Assembly: GCF_030719035.1 (NCBI RefSeq)
Contig: NZ_CP132203.1
Span: 5,598,501-5,662,500 of the forward strand
Origin: Hahella sp. HNIBRBA332
GTDB lineage: Bacteria; Pseudomonadota; Gammaproteobacteria; Pseudomonadales; Oleiphilaceae
DNA length: 64,000 nt
Direction of reading: 5' to 3'
Shown: piece by piece, positions 42,623 to 51,803 of the stretch
Layout of the letters: each line of letters opens with the position of its first letter
Numbering within the stretch: the first letter of the stretch is position 1
Program-made: the position numbers and the translations under genes
Notes under the pieces: generated by a model
The model's input: only the letters and a program-made list of their open reading frames with translations
Told to the model about the DNA's origin: nothing
Database searches by the model: none

Positions 42623-42787
42623 GCAGGCGTTCCTTTTTTTCTTTTAGAGCGAAGCGTGCGTGCAGTATGTGGCTCACAAAAGGCGGCCACCGGGCCAATT
42701 AAGGCATGGGAAAGGATGAATTATGACGAATTGTGGCGAGGGGAATAATGGCCTGGAGAAAACTTCAAGTTCATGTTTTTGAACGTA
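42623..42787. other. Leader region of the sortase-target operon
   Basis: It is 165 bp between the sRNA terminator and the VIT/VWA start. It presumably holds the operon promoter; no clear elements are seen. Confidence 0.4.
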
Positions 42788-42912
42788 AAAGAAAAGGCGC
42801 AGCTCCTTGCCGCGCCTTTTGATTTTGATGCCTTCCTGATCCTTTCCTTTTGACTAAGATCGTCCTTGTCGCCTCCTTGCTGCGTTTCCTTACTTTGGCA
42901 TCCGTGTCCCTA
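42788..42912 (-). ncRNA. RsmY/CsrB-type small regulatory RNA, copy 2
   Basis: This predicted transcript of about 125 nt on the minus strand has nine GGA motifs (AAGGA, CAGGA, GGGA). Its terminator stem AAAAGGCGC (42792-42800) / GCGCCTTTT (42812-42820) has a loop showing AAGGAG. Promoter and 5' end share TATAGAAAGCGTAGGGACAC (complement of 42904-42923) with copy 1. The body is diverged but keeps GGA spacing, so the two look like functional paralogues such as RsmY/RsmZ or CsrB/CsrC. A GacA-like box lies 55 bp upstream of the -10. It precedes the sortase-target operon on the same strand, but its terminator separates the two transcripts. Confidence 0.8.
42792..42820 (-). terminator. Terminator of the RsmY-like sRNA copy 2
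   Basis: A 9-bp stem is followed by CTTTTCTTTTA on the minus strand. The loop contains GGA. Confidence 0.82.
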
Positions 42913-42969
42913 CGCTTTCTATACTAGTCATCTCGCCGTTTGGGAGATAGCCGACTTGTCTGCAAAGCG

Positions 42970-42987
42970 TGTGAGATATCTCTCAAG
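42970..42987. promoter_or_regulatory. GacA/UvrY-like box upstream of sRNA copy 2
   Basis: TGTGAGATATCTCTCAAG contains the palindrome GAGATATCTC and matches the TGTAAG/TGTGAG-N6-CTTACA pattern at most positions. It is centred 55 bp upstream of the sRNA -10, the same distance as the proximal box of copy 1. Confidence 0.65.
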
Positions 42988-43056
42988 CGCCACCCATAAA
43001 ACCTAACCCAAAGTGTCTATTGCGGGATTGGGGACCTGGGTCTAGGATTTTTACTG

Positions 43057-43083
43057 TTAAAGCCCTTCGATTCGGGCATTTTT
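43057..43083 (+). terminator. Short hairpin with T run, possible terminator
   Basis: GCCC (43061 area) pairs with GGGC around TTCGATTC and is followed by ATTTTTTT on the plus strand. No upstream plus-strand gene is known, so it may be a leader attenuator or chance. Confidence 0.3.
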
Positions 43084-43093
43084 TTGAAATCAA

Positions 43094-43111
43094 TTTGAAA
43101 ACGTTTTCAAA
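43094..43111. promoter_or_regulatory. Perfect 18-bp palindromic operator, LacI-family type
   Basis: TTTGAAAACGTTTTCAAA is exactly self-complementary with a central CG, the hallmark of LacI/GalR-family operators. It lies about 220 bp upstream of the GH5 cellulase ATG and about 90 bp beyond the sRNA GacA box. Cellulase genes in other bacteria are often controlled by such sugar-responsive repressors. No LacI-family gene is present in the window. Confidence 0.65.
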
Positions 43112-43332
43112 AAGACAAGTGTCTAGACTAAACATCCTGCGTAGCTTAGGAAATTAGTCAGATACCACTGTAATACCAATATATTTCATGACTCAGGAAA
43201 GACTGCGGAAGAGACGGAAAAAGATGCGTTACGCGCAGGGAATTCATGAGATGTGTTGAAAACATTTTCATATTCACCGCTCCTCTCGATATTTCCATTG
43301 ATCAAGGGCGACCAGGTGATAAGGAATCTTTT

Positions 43333-44943
43333 ATGAAAGGAAAGCTATTAAAAAGACTAACCCGCTGCAAACCGCGCCGGTTACTGCTGGGCTGTCTGGC
43401 GGCGACGCTGGCGTCACCGGGCGCTTACGCCGGTTTCCACGTGCACGAAGGACAGTTGTTGGATGGCTTCAACAAGCCTTTCGTTATACGCGGGATCAAC
43501 CACCCTCATGTCTGGTACGCCTATCGCACGGAGCAAGCGTTAAACGACATCGCCGCCGCAGGCGCCAACGCTGTACGCATCGTCCTGGGCTCCGGCCACC
43601 AATGGCCCAGCACTTCCGCCGAGGAAGTCGCGCGCATCATCGCCAAATGCAAAGCCAGAAAAATGATCGCCGTACTGGAGGTGCATGACGTCACCGGTTA
43701 TGGCGAAAAGCCGGAAGCGGCGCCATTGTCCGCCGCCGTGGATTACTGGCTGAGCATTCAAGACACCCTCATGGGCCAGGAAGATTACGTCATCATCAAT
43801 ATCGGTAATGAGCCCCTGGGCAACAATGTCCCCACCACCGCCTGGGCGCAGATTCACAAAGAAGCGATCCAGCGTCTGCGCGATGCGGGCTTCACCCACA
43901 CGCTGATGGTCGACGCTCCCACCTGGGGTCAGGACTGGCGGGAAACCATGCTACAGCAAGCGCCGGACGTCTTCGCCGCAGATCCGCTACAAAACCTGGT
44001 GTTCAGCGTGCATATGTATCAGGTGTACGCAGAGCGCAGCAAAATCGACAATTATCTGTCCACCTTCGTCAATGTTCACAAGTTGCCATTGGTGGTGGGA
44101 GAGTTTGGCGCCGATCATCAAGGGGAAGCAGTGGATGAAGCCGCCATCATGGAGCTGGCGGATTTTTATCGCATCGGTTACCTGGGCTGGTCCTGGTCGG
44201 GCAACAGCGGCGGTACGGAATCACTGGACATTACCCATGATTTTGACGCCAGCCGCCTGACTCCCTGGGGAGATTTCCTCATCAACAGCGCCTACGGCAT
44301 CCGCGCCACCGCCAGGCCAGCCAGTGTTTTCACCGGCGGAGAAACCGGGCCACAGCCCCCTAAAACGCTTCCTCAGTCCCTGCAAGTCACACAAGGACAT
44401 TCTCTCGACATAGCGCTTTTCGGCAATGATGCGGACGGGGCTGTCTCCTCCTTTCAAATCGACGCCCAGCCCCGCCACGGCATGCTCGTCGGCGCCGACC
44501 GTTTCTGGACTTACACTCCCGCGCCCGGCTTTGTCGGCGAGGATAGCTTCACCTACGTCGCTTTTGACGAAGACGGCTTAAGTTCGACTCCCGCGCGCGT
44601 GGACATACGCGTGGAAGCATCCCCTGACGCCAAAGCCAGTTGCGACTACAGACTCGTCAATGAGAGGGGCGCCGAGTGGGGCGCCGGTTTTATCGCATCC
44701 ATGCGCATCACCAATACAGGCGCAACGCCCTTGCATGGCTGGGAAGCGGGCTGGGCCTACGAGGACGAAACCCGCATCGTCAACGTGTGGAACGGCAAGT
44801 TATCCGGCGAGAACCCTTATCACGTCTCCAATTTGAGTTGGAACGCGGTGATTCCTCCTGGGGCCAGCGTGGAGTTTGGCATGCAGGGCGTCAAAGGCGA
44901 CGCCGCCAGCGTACCTCGCGTCATCCAGTGCGGATCGAGCTAA
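43333..44943 (+). CDS. Secreted GH5 endoglucanase/mannanase-like enzyme with Ig-like domain and CBM2
   Basis: This is a protein of about 536 residues from ATG 43333, with AAGGA upstream. The open frame beginning at 43246 lacks a signal-like start. The signal peptide ends near SPGAYA. The GH5 domain (about 32-315) has the acid/base Glu in NIGNEPLGN and the nucleophile Glu in VVGEFGAD, plus RGINHPHVW. A cadherin/tandem-95-like Ig domain follows (about 335-430, DIALFGNDADG, YTPAPGFVGEDSFTYV). A C-terminal CBM2 covers about 437-536 (FIASMRITNTG, WNGKLSGENPYHVSNLSWN, FGMQG). It cleaves beta-1,4-glucan or mannan outside the cell. It is the first of three cellulase genes in the same orientation. Confidence 0.9.
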   Translation: MKGKLLKRLTRCKPRRLLLGCLAATLASPGAYAGFHVHEGQLLDGFNKPFVIRGINHPHVWYAYRTEQALNDIAAAGANAVRIVLGSGHQWPSTSAEEVARIIAKCKARKMIAVLEVHDVTGYGEKPEAAPLSAAVDYWLSIQDTLMGQEDYVIINIGNEPLGNNVPTTAWAQIHKEAIQRLRDAGFTHTLMVDAPTWGQDWRETMLQQAPDVFAADPLQNLVFSVHMYQVYAERSKIDNYLSTFVNVHKLPLVVGEFGADHQGEAVDEAAIMELADFYRIGYLGWSWSGNSGGTESLDITHDFDASRLTPWGDFLINSAYGIRATARPASVFTGGETGPQPPKTLPQSLQVTQGHSLDIALFGNDADGAVSSFQIDAQPRHGMLVGADRFWTYTPAPGFVGEDSFTYVAFDEDGLSSTPARVDIRVEASPDAKASCDYRLVNERGAEWGAGFIASMRITNTGATPLHGWEAGWAYEDETRIVNVWNGKLSGENPYHVSNLSWNAVIPPGASVEFGMQGVKGDAASVPRVIQCGSS

Positions 44944-45105
44944 GGCATGCGGCATTTTTGCTGGTTTCAATTTGTGGCGGCGAGTTCAGCGGTATTGCCG
45001 CCGCCCATAGCGCCCAATGGCGCTTTTCTGGCGCACCGCGCCCTTAACGACAAAGCGAAAAGCTTGAATATCGGACTGACTTAATTCTCCTAAAAGGGAA
45101 CGCCA

Positions 45106-47340
45106 ATGACACTTTCAATGAAATCGGGATACGGCCTTGCCGCCGCTCTTTCCCTGGGATTCGCCGCCGTGCAGAGTCCCCTCGCACAGGCCGCCAAGTG
45201 CGAGTATGTGGTGCAGAATGAATGGAACAGCGGCTTCGTGGCGCTGATCAAGATCACCAACACAGGCCCTGACGAAATCGATGGCTGGGACGTCGCCTGG
45301 CGTTATGACGACGACTCGCTGCTGAGCAATTCCTGGAGCGCCCAGTTATCCGGCTACAATCCCTATCGGGCCGCCAATATGAGCTGGAACGGACGTATCG
45401 CCCCTGGCCAGACCATTGAGTTCGGCATGCAGGGCAGCAAAGGCGGCGCAACTGCGCCAGTTCCCGTCGTCACCGGAGATATCTGCGATGATGACGGCGC
45501 GCCGGGTAACCATCCTCCTGTCGCCGCTTTCACCGCCTCCGTCAGCGCCGGCGACGCGCCGCTGCCAGTGACGTTCGACGCATCCACTTCCAGCGATCCG
45601 GACAATGACGCGCTCAGTTATCAATGGGACTTTGGCGACGGCTCCAGCGCGACGGGCGTCAAGGTTTCCCACAGCTATGCTACTCCTGGCGACTACAACG
45701 TCACCCTGACCGTCAGCGATGGCTCAGCGTCCGTCACTGCTTCCCAGAGCATTCGCGTGAAACAGCCGGATACGGCGGACCCGGTCGAAGCCAGCTTCAC
45801 CAGCAGCGTGGTGGATAAAACCGTCAGCGTCAACGCCGCCGCATCGACGGGCGAGAGTCTTACCTATGTTTGGGATTTCGGTGACGGAACCACTGCCTCC
45901 GGCGTCAGCGCCACTCATACTTATGAAGAAGCGGGAACCTACAGCATCAAGCTCACCGTCAGCGATGGCGAACAAAGCGATAGCGCCGTCAAGAACGTCA
46001 CCGTGGAAGAAGGAAATACAGATCCCGGCGACGCCCATGAACACGTCAACAATCCCTTCGCCGGCGCCACAGCCTACATCAACCCGGATTACGCGAAACA
46101 GGTGGACGCCTCCATGGCCAAGGTGGATGCCTCCATGGCCGCGAAAATGACGATATTGAAAGACACGCCCACTGCGGTTTGGCTGGACCGTATCGACGCT
46201 ATCTACGGCGGCGACGTCAACGGCGGCCGTCTGAGCCTTGAACAGCATCTGGAAGCGGCGCTGGCGCAAAAAGACGGCGATGAGCCCATCACCGCCACCT
46301 TTGTGGTGTACAACCTGCCGGATCGGGATTGCGCCGCCTTGGCCTCCAACGGCACGCTGCATTCAGATCAGAATGGCCTGGCGATTTACAAGTCTGACTA
46401 CATTGACGTGATCTATGACGTCATGTCCGACCCTCGCTTCCGCGATATCCGTATCGTCACGGTGATCGAACCGGACTCGCTGCCGAACCTGGTCACCAAC
46501 CGCGATATTCCCGAGTGCGCCAAGGTGGCTCAAAACGGCGTTTACGTCGACGGGGTGCAGTACGCCATCAGCCGCCTGTCGCAATTGCCTAATGTCTATC
46601 TCTATCTGGATATCGCCCATTCCGGCTGGCTGGGCTGGGAGAGTAACTTCGGCCCCGCCGTGCAGTTATTTACGCAAGTGGTCAAAGGCGCTGCCGGCGG
46701 CGATTTGAGCGTCATTGACGGATTCGTTTCCAACGTCGCCAACTACACGCCAACAGAGGAAGTCTATCTGCCTGATCCGAGCCTGCGCATCAACGGGCAG
46801 GAAGTTCGCTCTTCCAAGTTCTATGAGTGGAACCCTCAATTCGACGAAAAAGGCTTTGCCGACAACCTGCATCAAGCCTTCGTCAACGCCGGCTTCTCCA
46901 GCGATCTCGGCCTGCTGATCGACACCAGCCGCAACGGCTGGGGTGGAGACGAGCGCCCCACGGGGCCGGACGCCTCCGCCAGCACTGTGGACAACTATGT
47001 CGCCGCCGCCCGTCTGGATCGTCGCTTCCATCGCGGCAACTGGTGTAACGCTGACGGCGCCGGGGTGGGCGAACGTCCCCGCGCCACGCCATTCGGCGCC
47101 GATGCGCCGGTGGACGCTTTCGTTTGGATCAAGCCCCCCGGCGAATCAGACGGAACCAGCGATCCATCGCAAACCACGCCGGATGACGAAGGCAAGAGCT
47201 TCGACCCCATGTGCAGCCCCGATTACATCGGCAAGTCCGGCTACCCTACCGGCGCTAAAGCAGGCGCGCCAGCGGCGGGACACTGGTTCCATGAGCAGTT
47301 CCGCATGCTGGTGGAGAATGCCTATCCGCCGATTGAATAA
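45106..47340 (+). CDS. Secreted GH6 cellulase with N-terminal CBM2 and two PKD domains
   Basis: This 744-residue protein has a signal peptide (to about residue 30, SPLAQA). The CBM2 (about 31-125) begins CEYVVQNEWNSGFVALIKITNTG, split by the usual Trp residues. Two PKD domains follow at about 140-225 and 230-305 (YQWDFGDGSSATG, YVWDFGDGTTASG). The GH6 domain (about 318-744) has NPFAGATAYINPDYA, YNLPDRDCAALASNG, catalytic Asp in VTVIEPDSLPN, YLDIAHSGWLGWESN, LIDTSRNGWGG and FVWIKPPGESDG. It is an inverting endoglucanase or cellobiohydrolase. AGGGAA precedes the ATG. The 162-bp gap to the GH5 gene has no terminator, so co-transcription is possible. Confidence 0.93.
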   Translation: MTLSMKSGYGLAAALSLGFAAVQSPLAQAAKCEYVVQNEWNSGFVALIKITNTGPDEIDGWDVAWRYDDDSLLSNSWSAQLSGYNPYRAANMSWNGRIAPGQTIEFGMQGSKGGATAPVPVVTGDICDDDGAPGNHPPVAAFTASVSAGDAPLPVTFDASTSSDPDNDALSYQWDFGDGSSATGVKVSHSYATPGDYNVTLTVSDGSASVTASQSIRVKQPDTADPVEASFTSSVVDKTVSVNAAASTGESLTYVWDFGDGTTASGVSATHTYEEAGTYSIKLTVSDGEQSDSAVKNVTVEEGNTDPGDAHEHVNNPFAGATAYINPDYAKQVDASMAKVDASMAAKMTILKDTPTAVWLDRIDAIYGGDVNGGRLSLEQHLEAALAQKDGDEPITATFVVYNLPDRDCAALASNGTLHSDQNGLAIYKSDYIDVIYDVMSDPRFRDIRIVTVIEPDSLPNLVTNRDIPECAKVAQNGVYVDGVQYAISRLSQLPNVYLYLDIAHSGWLGWESNFGPAVQLFTQVVKGAAGGDLSVIDGFVSNVANYTPTEEVYLPDPSLRINGQEVRSSKFYEWNPQFDEKGFADNLHQAFVNAGFSSDLGLLIDTSRNGWGGDERPTGPDASASTVDNYVAAARLDRRFHRGNWCNADGAGVGERPRATPFGADAPVDAFVWIKPPGESDGTSDPSQTTPDDEGKSFDPMCSPDYIGKSGYPTGAKAGAPAAGHWFHEQFRMLVENAYPPIE

Positions 47341-47454
47341 ATCGAATAACACGTCAGACCGGTTATCCGGTTCGCTGACACATACCTAAAAAACAGGGCG
47401 ATCAAGGAGGATCGCCTGAGGACCAACAAAGAACCCGAAAAGGAGACGCTGATT

Positions 47455-49830
47455 ATGCGCACGCCAATGTTTTTATTAAGTTCCATAAGTCTGGCCCTGG
47501 CCGCCATGACGCCGGTCCAGGCTTATGCCGCCGACGGCAACCCCCGCGTCAACCAACGCGGCTATCTGCCGGAGGCGCCCAAAGTCGCCGTGTACGCCAC
47601 CGCAAACGACACAGCGCAGACCTGGGAGTTATGGCGCAATGGCGCCCTGGTGGCTTCTGACAGGACCACACCCAAAGGCGCCGACGCCGCTTCCGGCGAG
47701 CGTCTGCACCAGATCGATTTTTCCAATGTGGATATCGAAGGAGAAGGCTATGAACTGAAGGTCGGCGGCGACCGCAGTTATCCCTTCGCCATTGACGAAC
47801 AGGTATTTTCCGGCCCTTTGTACGACGCCATCCGCTACTACTATCACAATCGCAGCGGCATTGAGATCGAACCCCAGTTTACCGGCGGCGGACGCAGCAG
47901 CTATGCGCCGGACGCCAAACTGGCGCGCCCGGCGGGACATATCGGCGTAGCGCCCAATCTGGGGGATTACAACGTCCCCTGCTGGCCGGGAACCTGCAAT
48001 TACTCGCTGGATGTTTCCAAGGGCTGGTACGACGCCGGCGATCACGGCAAATACGTCGTCAATGGCGGCATTTCCGTGTGGAAGCTGTTGAGCGCCTATG
48101 AACGCAATCAATACTTCGGCAAGCATAAGGACGCTTTCGCAGACGGAACCTTGAACATTCCCGAAAGCGGCAACGGCGTCCCCGACCTGCTGGATGAAGC
48201 CCGCTGGCAGATGGAGTTCCTGCTGGCGATGCAGGTTCCTGAAGGCGAAGCCCTGGCCGGTATGGTTCACCACAAAATGCATGATGAAAACTGGACCGGC
48301 CTGCCGCTGGCGCCTCACGAAGATCCGCGTCAGCGTTATCTGGTTCCCCCCTCCACCGCCGCCACCCTGAATCTGGCCGCCACGGCGGCGCAAAGCGCGC
48401 GGATTTGGAAAGACATCGATCCGGATTTTGCCGCCCGCTGTCTGACAGCGGCGCAACGGGCCTGGCAGGCCGCCAAGCAGCATCCCGATGTCATCTACAA
48501 AGACGACTTCAACAATGGCGGCGGCGGATATGGCGATCAGGACGTTAGCGATGAATTCGTCTGGGCGGCGGCGGAGTTGTTCGTCACCACCGGCGACGCC
48601 AGCTACAGGACCGACATTCAGTGGGATGAAGATCTGGCGCCGGACTGGGCCTGGCCGCAAACCCGCATTCCCGCCCTGATGTCCCTGGCCATGGTTCCCG
48701 GCGATCACAGCGCGACCTTGCGCGAGCAGGCCCGAGGAACGCTGGTGTCGCTGGCGGACAAGCTGGTCGCTGTCATTGATTCACAAGGGTATCTGTTGCC
48801 ACTGGGGGACGAGGAGTATTACTGGGGCTCCAATAACGCCCTCGCCAACAAGCTGGCCATCACTGCGCTGGCTTATGATTTCACCGGCGAAGACAAATAC
48901 GCCCAGGCCACACTGAAATCCGTGGATTACCTGTTCGGTCGCAACGCCTTGTCCCTGTCCTATGTCACCGGACATGGCGCTCAGGCTGTTAAACAGCCTC
49001 ATCATCGTTTTTGGGCCGGCGTTCTGAATAGCAGTTATCCCTGGGCGCCCCCCGGCGCGCTGGCGGGAGGACCCAACCCGGGATTGGAGGATGACGTGGC
49101 GAAAGCGGCGTTATCCGGCTGCGAAAGCAAGCCGCAAACCTGTTTCATTGACGACATCGGCTCCTGGTCCACCAATGAAATCACCATCAACTGGAACGGC
49201 GCGCTGGTGTGGGCCCTCGCATTCGTCAATGATCTGGCGGAAGGCGGCGATGGCCCCGATCCGGATACCAATCATGATCCCGTGGCGGCATTCTCAATCA
49301 GCGCCTCCGGCCTGACCCTGAGTCTTGACGCCAGCGCCTCCAGCGACCCCGATGGCGACTCGCTCACCTATCAATGGGACTTCGGCGACGGCGCCGTCGG
49401 CTCGGGTAAGACGGCCAGCCATGATTACGCGGAACCGGGGGTCTATAACGTCACTCTCAAGATCACCGACGGTCGCGGCGGCGCAAGCAGTGCGACGCAA
49501 CAGGCGACATTGGCGGACGTCCCCTCGCAAGGGGCTTGCGAATACATTGTGCAGAACGAATGGAACAGCGGCTTCGTCGCGCTGATCCGCATTCATAATC
49601 AGGGATCGGCGCCGGTTGAAGGATGGGAGGTCAGCTGGAAATACAGCGACGGAACCCAGATCAACAATCAGTGGAACGCCAATTTATCCGGGCAAAATCC
49701 CTACAAGGCGAGTCATCTGAGTTGGAATAAAACCATCCAGCCCGGGGCTTACGTAGAGTTCGGCATGGTCGGTCAGAAAGGGTCCGCTGCGGCGCAAACG
49801 CCAACCGTGAGAGGCGACGTCTGCCGTTAG
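47455..49830 (+). CDS. Secreted GH9 cellulase with Ig-like, PKD and CBM2 domains
   Basis: This 791-residue protein starts with AAGGAG upstream and has a signal peptide ending near VQAYA. An N-terminal CelD-type Ig-like domain covers about 27-120 (NPRVNQRGYLPEAPKVAVY). The GH9 (alpha/alpha)6 barrel covers about 125-590, with KGWYDAGDHGKYVVNGG (catalytic Asp region), HHRFWAGVLN and WSTNEITINWNGALVWALAF (catalytic Glu). A PKD domain (about 603-685, YQWDFGDGAVGSG) and a C-terminal CBM2 (about 690-791, CEYIVQNEWNSGFVALIRI) follow. It is an inverting endo- or processive glucanase that should act together with the GH5 and GH6 enzymes. The CBM2 is close to that of the GH6 enzyme even at DNA level. 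Confidence 0.93.
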   Translation: MRTPMFLLSSISLALAAMTPVQAYAADGNPRVNQRGYLPEAPKVAVYATANDTAQTWELWRNGALVASDRTTPKGADAASGERLHQIDFSNVDIEGEGYELKVGGDRSYPFAIDEQVFSGPLYDAIRYYYHNRSGIEIEPQFTGGGRSSYAPDAKLARPAGHIGVAPNLGDYNVPCWPGTCNYSLDVSKGWYDAGDHGKYVVNGGISVWKLLSAYERNQYFGKHKDAFADGTLNIPESGNGVPDLLDEARWQMEFLLAMQVPEGEALAGMVHHKMHDENWTGLPLAPHEDPRQRYLVPPSTAATLNLAATAAQSARIWKDIDPDFAARCLTAAQRAWQAAKQHPDVIYKDDFNNGGGGYGDQDVSDEFVWAAAELFVTTGDASYRTDIQWDEDLAPDWAWPQTRIPALMSLAMVPGDHSATLREQARGTLVSLADKLVAVIDSQGYLLPLGDEEYYWGSNNALANKLAITALAYDFTGEDKYAQATLKSVDYLFGRNALSLSYVTGHGAQAVKQPHHRFWAGVLNSSYPWAPPGALAGGPNPGLEDDVAKAALSGCESKPQTCFIDDIGSWSTNEITINWNGALVWALAFVNDLAEGGDGPDPDTNHDPVAAFSISASGLTLSLDASASSDPDGDSLTYQWDFGDGAVGSGKTASHDYAEPGVYNVTLKITDGRGGASSATQQATLADVPSQGACEYIVQNEWNSGFVALIRIHNQGSAPVEGWEVSWKYSDGTQINNQWNANLSGQNPYKASHLSWNKTIQPGAYVEFGMVGQKGSAAAQTPTVRGDVCR

Positions 49831-49836
49831 CAAAGA

Positions 49837-49873
49837 CGCCTCCGCCACCTCGACATGCAGAGGCGGCGGAGCG
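49837..49873. terminator. Hairpin between the GH9 cellulase and the chemoreceptor gene
   Basis: CGCCTCCGCCACCTC (49837-49851) pairs with GAGGCGGCGGAGCG (49860-49873) with one wobble and a few mismatches around an 8-nt loop, between convergent genes. On the minus strand TCTTTGC follows; there is no long T run. Confidence 0.5.
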
Positions 49874-49899
49874 CGGTGACTACGAAATAACTAAGTCGA

Positions 49900-51525
49900 C
49901 TACAGTTTAAACCCGGCGACGATACCGTTGAGGTCCTGGGCGAGATCCGCCAGTTCATGGCTCGCCGCCGACGTTTTCTGCGCGCCTTCCGCGGTGTGGT
50001 CCGCCACATCGCGGATATTCACCAGATTACGATCCACTTCCCGGGCCACATGCGCCTGTTCTTCCGACGCGCTGGCGATGCTCAGATTCATCTCATTGAT
50101 GCGTCCCACCATACGCATGATTTCTTCCAGGGCGCCATCCGCCGCTTCCGCCAGCGACAGGGTTTTATGCGTGTGCTCATTGCTGGCGGTCATGGAGTTC
50201 ACTGCGTTACGGGTGACGCTTTGAATATTGTCGATCATCTGGGTGATTTCACGGGTGGATTCCTGCGTGCGATGGGCCAATGCGCGCACTTCGTCCGCCA
50301 CCACCGAGAAGCCGCGGCCCTGTTCCCCCGCCCGCGCCGCTTCAATGGCGGCGTTAAGCGCCAGCAGGTTAGTCTGGTCGGCGATGGAGCCGATCACGTC
50401 AAGCACCCGGCTAATCTCACCCACCTGTGTGGCCAACGCCTGAATCTCTTCCCCGGTGCTGGTGACGGAATTGGTCAACTCTTCCAGAGACTGCTTGGTT
50501 TCGCCCACCTGCTTACGCCCGCTGGTGGACGCCGATTCCGCCGCTTGCGAGGCCTCTGACGCATCGTTGGCGTGCTTGGCCACATCGTCCACCGCGGTGG
50601 ACATTTCCGTGACGGCGGTGGCGGCCATCTGGATCTCACTGTTTTGCATATTCAGCGCGTTGGTGGCGTCCTCCGTCAGCGAGTTCAGGTTCTCCGAGGC
50701 GGAAGCCACCTGAGCGGCGGCGGAGGTCACTTTCTGCAGGGTTTTGCGCAAACGATCCTGCATTTCCGCCAGCGCTTTCTGCAGGTCGGAAATCTCATCC
50801 TGGCCTTCCACTTCGATCGTCTGGGTAAGGTCGTTGCGGGCGATGCGTCGCGCGGCGGACAACACGGATTTCAGCGGCTTGTTGATACTGCGGGTCAGCA
50901 CCAGCGCGAAGGTGAAAGTAATCACCGCCGCCAGCGCGATAGCGATAATCATCAGTTCCTTGGTCGCGGCGTACAGTTCGCTGGCGCGGCTTTTGGCGGA
51001 GTCGGCGCCGGACGCCACGTAGTCAGACAGGTCCACATAGACCTTGCGTAGCTGCTCCAGTCTTTCATTGCTGGGCCCGGTCATCATCTCGCGGGCCTCT
51101 TCCTTGAATTTCACCCGGGATAAACCAATCATTTCGTCGTGGGTTTCCAGATAGCTCTTCCAGGAGGCGGTGAGGGTTTCAAAGAGGTTTTTCTCCTGCT
51201 CGGACTCCAGAATTTTTTTGTAGTCCGCCATCAACCCTTCCAGCTTATTCTGCGCCGCTTTCATGCGTTCATCGGCGTCGATAATTTCCTGATTGAACTC
51301 CGCCATCACATGCAACAGTTCCTGGGTGCGGAAAAAATTCAGCGAGGATTGGATCTCTCCGAGCACCCGCTGGCGCGGCAACCAGTCCTCCGCAATTTCA
51401 GCGGAAGATTGCGCGATCGCCGACATCTGCTTCAATGAAAACAAGCCCAGACCAAGAATAAAGGCGAGGGCGACCACAAACCCGGCGGCGGTGCGATGAC
51501 CGATTTTGAAACGTCTGAAGTGCAT
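49900..51525 (-). CDS. Methyl-accepting chemotaxis protein
   Basis: This is a 541-residue receptor from ATG 51525 (MHFRRFKIGHRTAAGF); the long upstream frame has no receptor-like features. A membrane helix (about 10-32) is followed by a periplasmic four-helix-bundle ligand domain (about 35-190, WLPRQRVLGEIQSSLNFFRTQELLH) and a second helix (about 192-215). A HAMP domain (about 216-270) comes next. The cytoplasmic signalling domain has the conserved hairpin tip EAARAGEQGRGFSVVADEVRALA (abbreviated: EAARAGEQGRGF) and ends at residue 541. No C-terminal CheR-binding pentapeptide is present. The ligand is unknown. It lies next to the cellulases, so attraction to cello-oligosaccharides is possible but only by proximity. 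Confidence 0.93.
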   Translation of the reverse strand: MHFRRFKIGHRTAAGFVVALAFILGLGLFSLKQMSAIAQSSAEIAEDWLPRQRVLGEIQSSLNFFRTQELLHVMAEFNQEIIDADERMKAAQNKLEGLMADYKKILESEQEKNLFETLTASWKSYLETHDEMIGLSRVKFKEEAREMMTGPSNERLEQLRKVYVDLSDYVASGADSAKSRASELYAATKELMIIAIALAAVITFTFALVLTRSINKPLKSVLSAARRIARNDLTQTIEVEGQDEISDLQKALAEMQDRLRKTLQKVTSAAAQVASASENLNSLTEDATNALNMQNSEIQMAATAVTEMSTAVDDVAKHANDASEASQAAESASTSGRKQVGETKQSLEELTNSVTSTGEEIQALATQVGEISRVLDVIGSIADQTNLLALNAAIEAARAGEQGRGFSVVADEVRALAHRTQESTREITQMIDNIQSVTRNAVNSMTASNEHTHKTLSLAEAADGALEEIMRMVGRINEMNLSIASASEEQAHVAREVDRNLVNIRDVADHTAEGAQKTSAASHELADLAQDLNGIVAGFKL

Positions 51526-51803
51526 GTTCACAACCCCGGAAAAAAATATGAGCGTTTTCTCTAAGTCTAGACAGGGATTTGGTTTCTTAAAGCCGAATTT
51601 GCTGGAAAAACAAATATCTCTTGCGAAAAAGCGCATCGACGCGGGAGGTTCCGCCCGGCGCGCCCATCGTCCCGTAGTGGAGTGGAGACCCAACGCCGGT
51701 TTCTGCTAGTATCCGCTAACGCTCTCATGCGCGGGCGTAAGAAAACCTCAACAAACCTCAGAAAAAACGCTCTGCAACCGCCTATTGGAATAAGCGCAAC
51801 AAC
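51526..51803. other. Divergent promoter region of the chemoreceptor and the glycosyltransferase operon
   Basis: It is 278 bp without a gene. A GTCTAGAC palindrome occurs at about 51567-51574. I find no sigma-28-like site for the receptor and no convincing -35/-10 pair for the operon. Confidence 0.45.
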
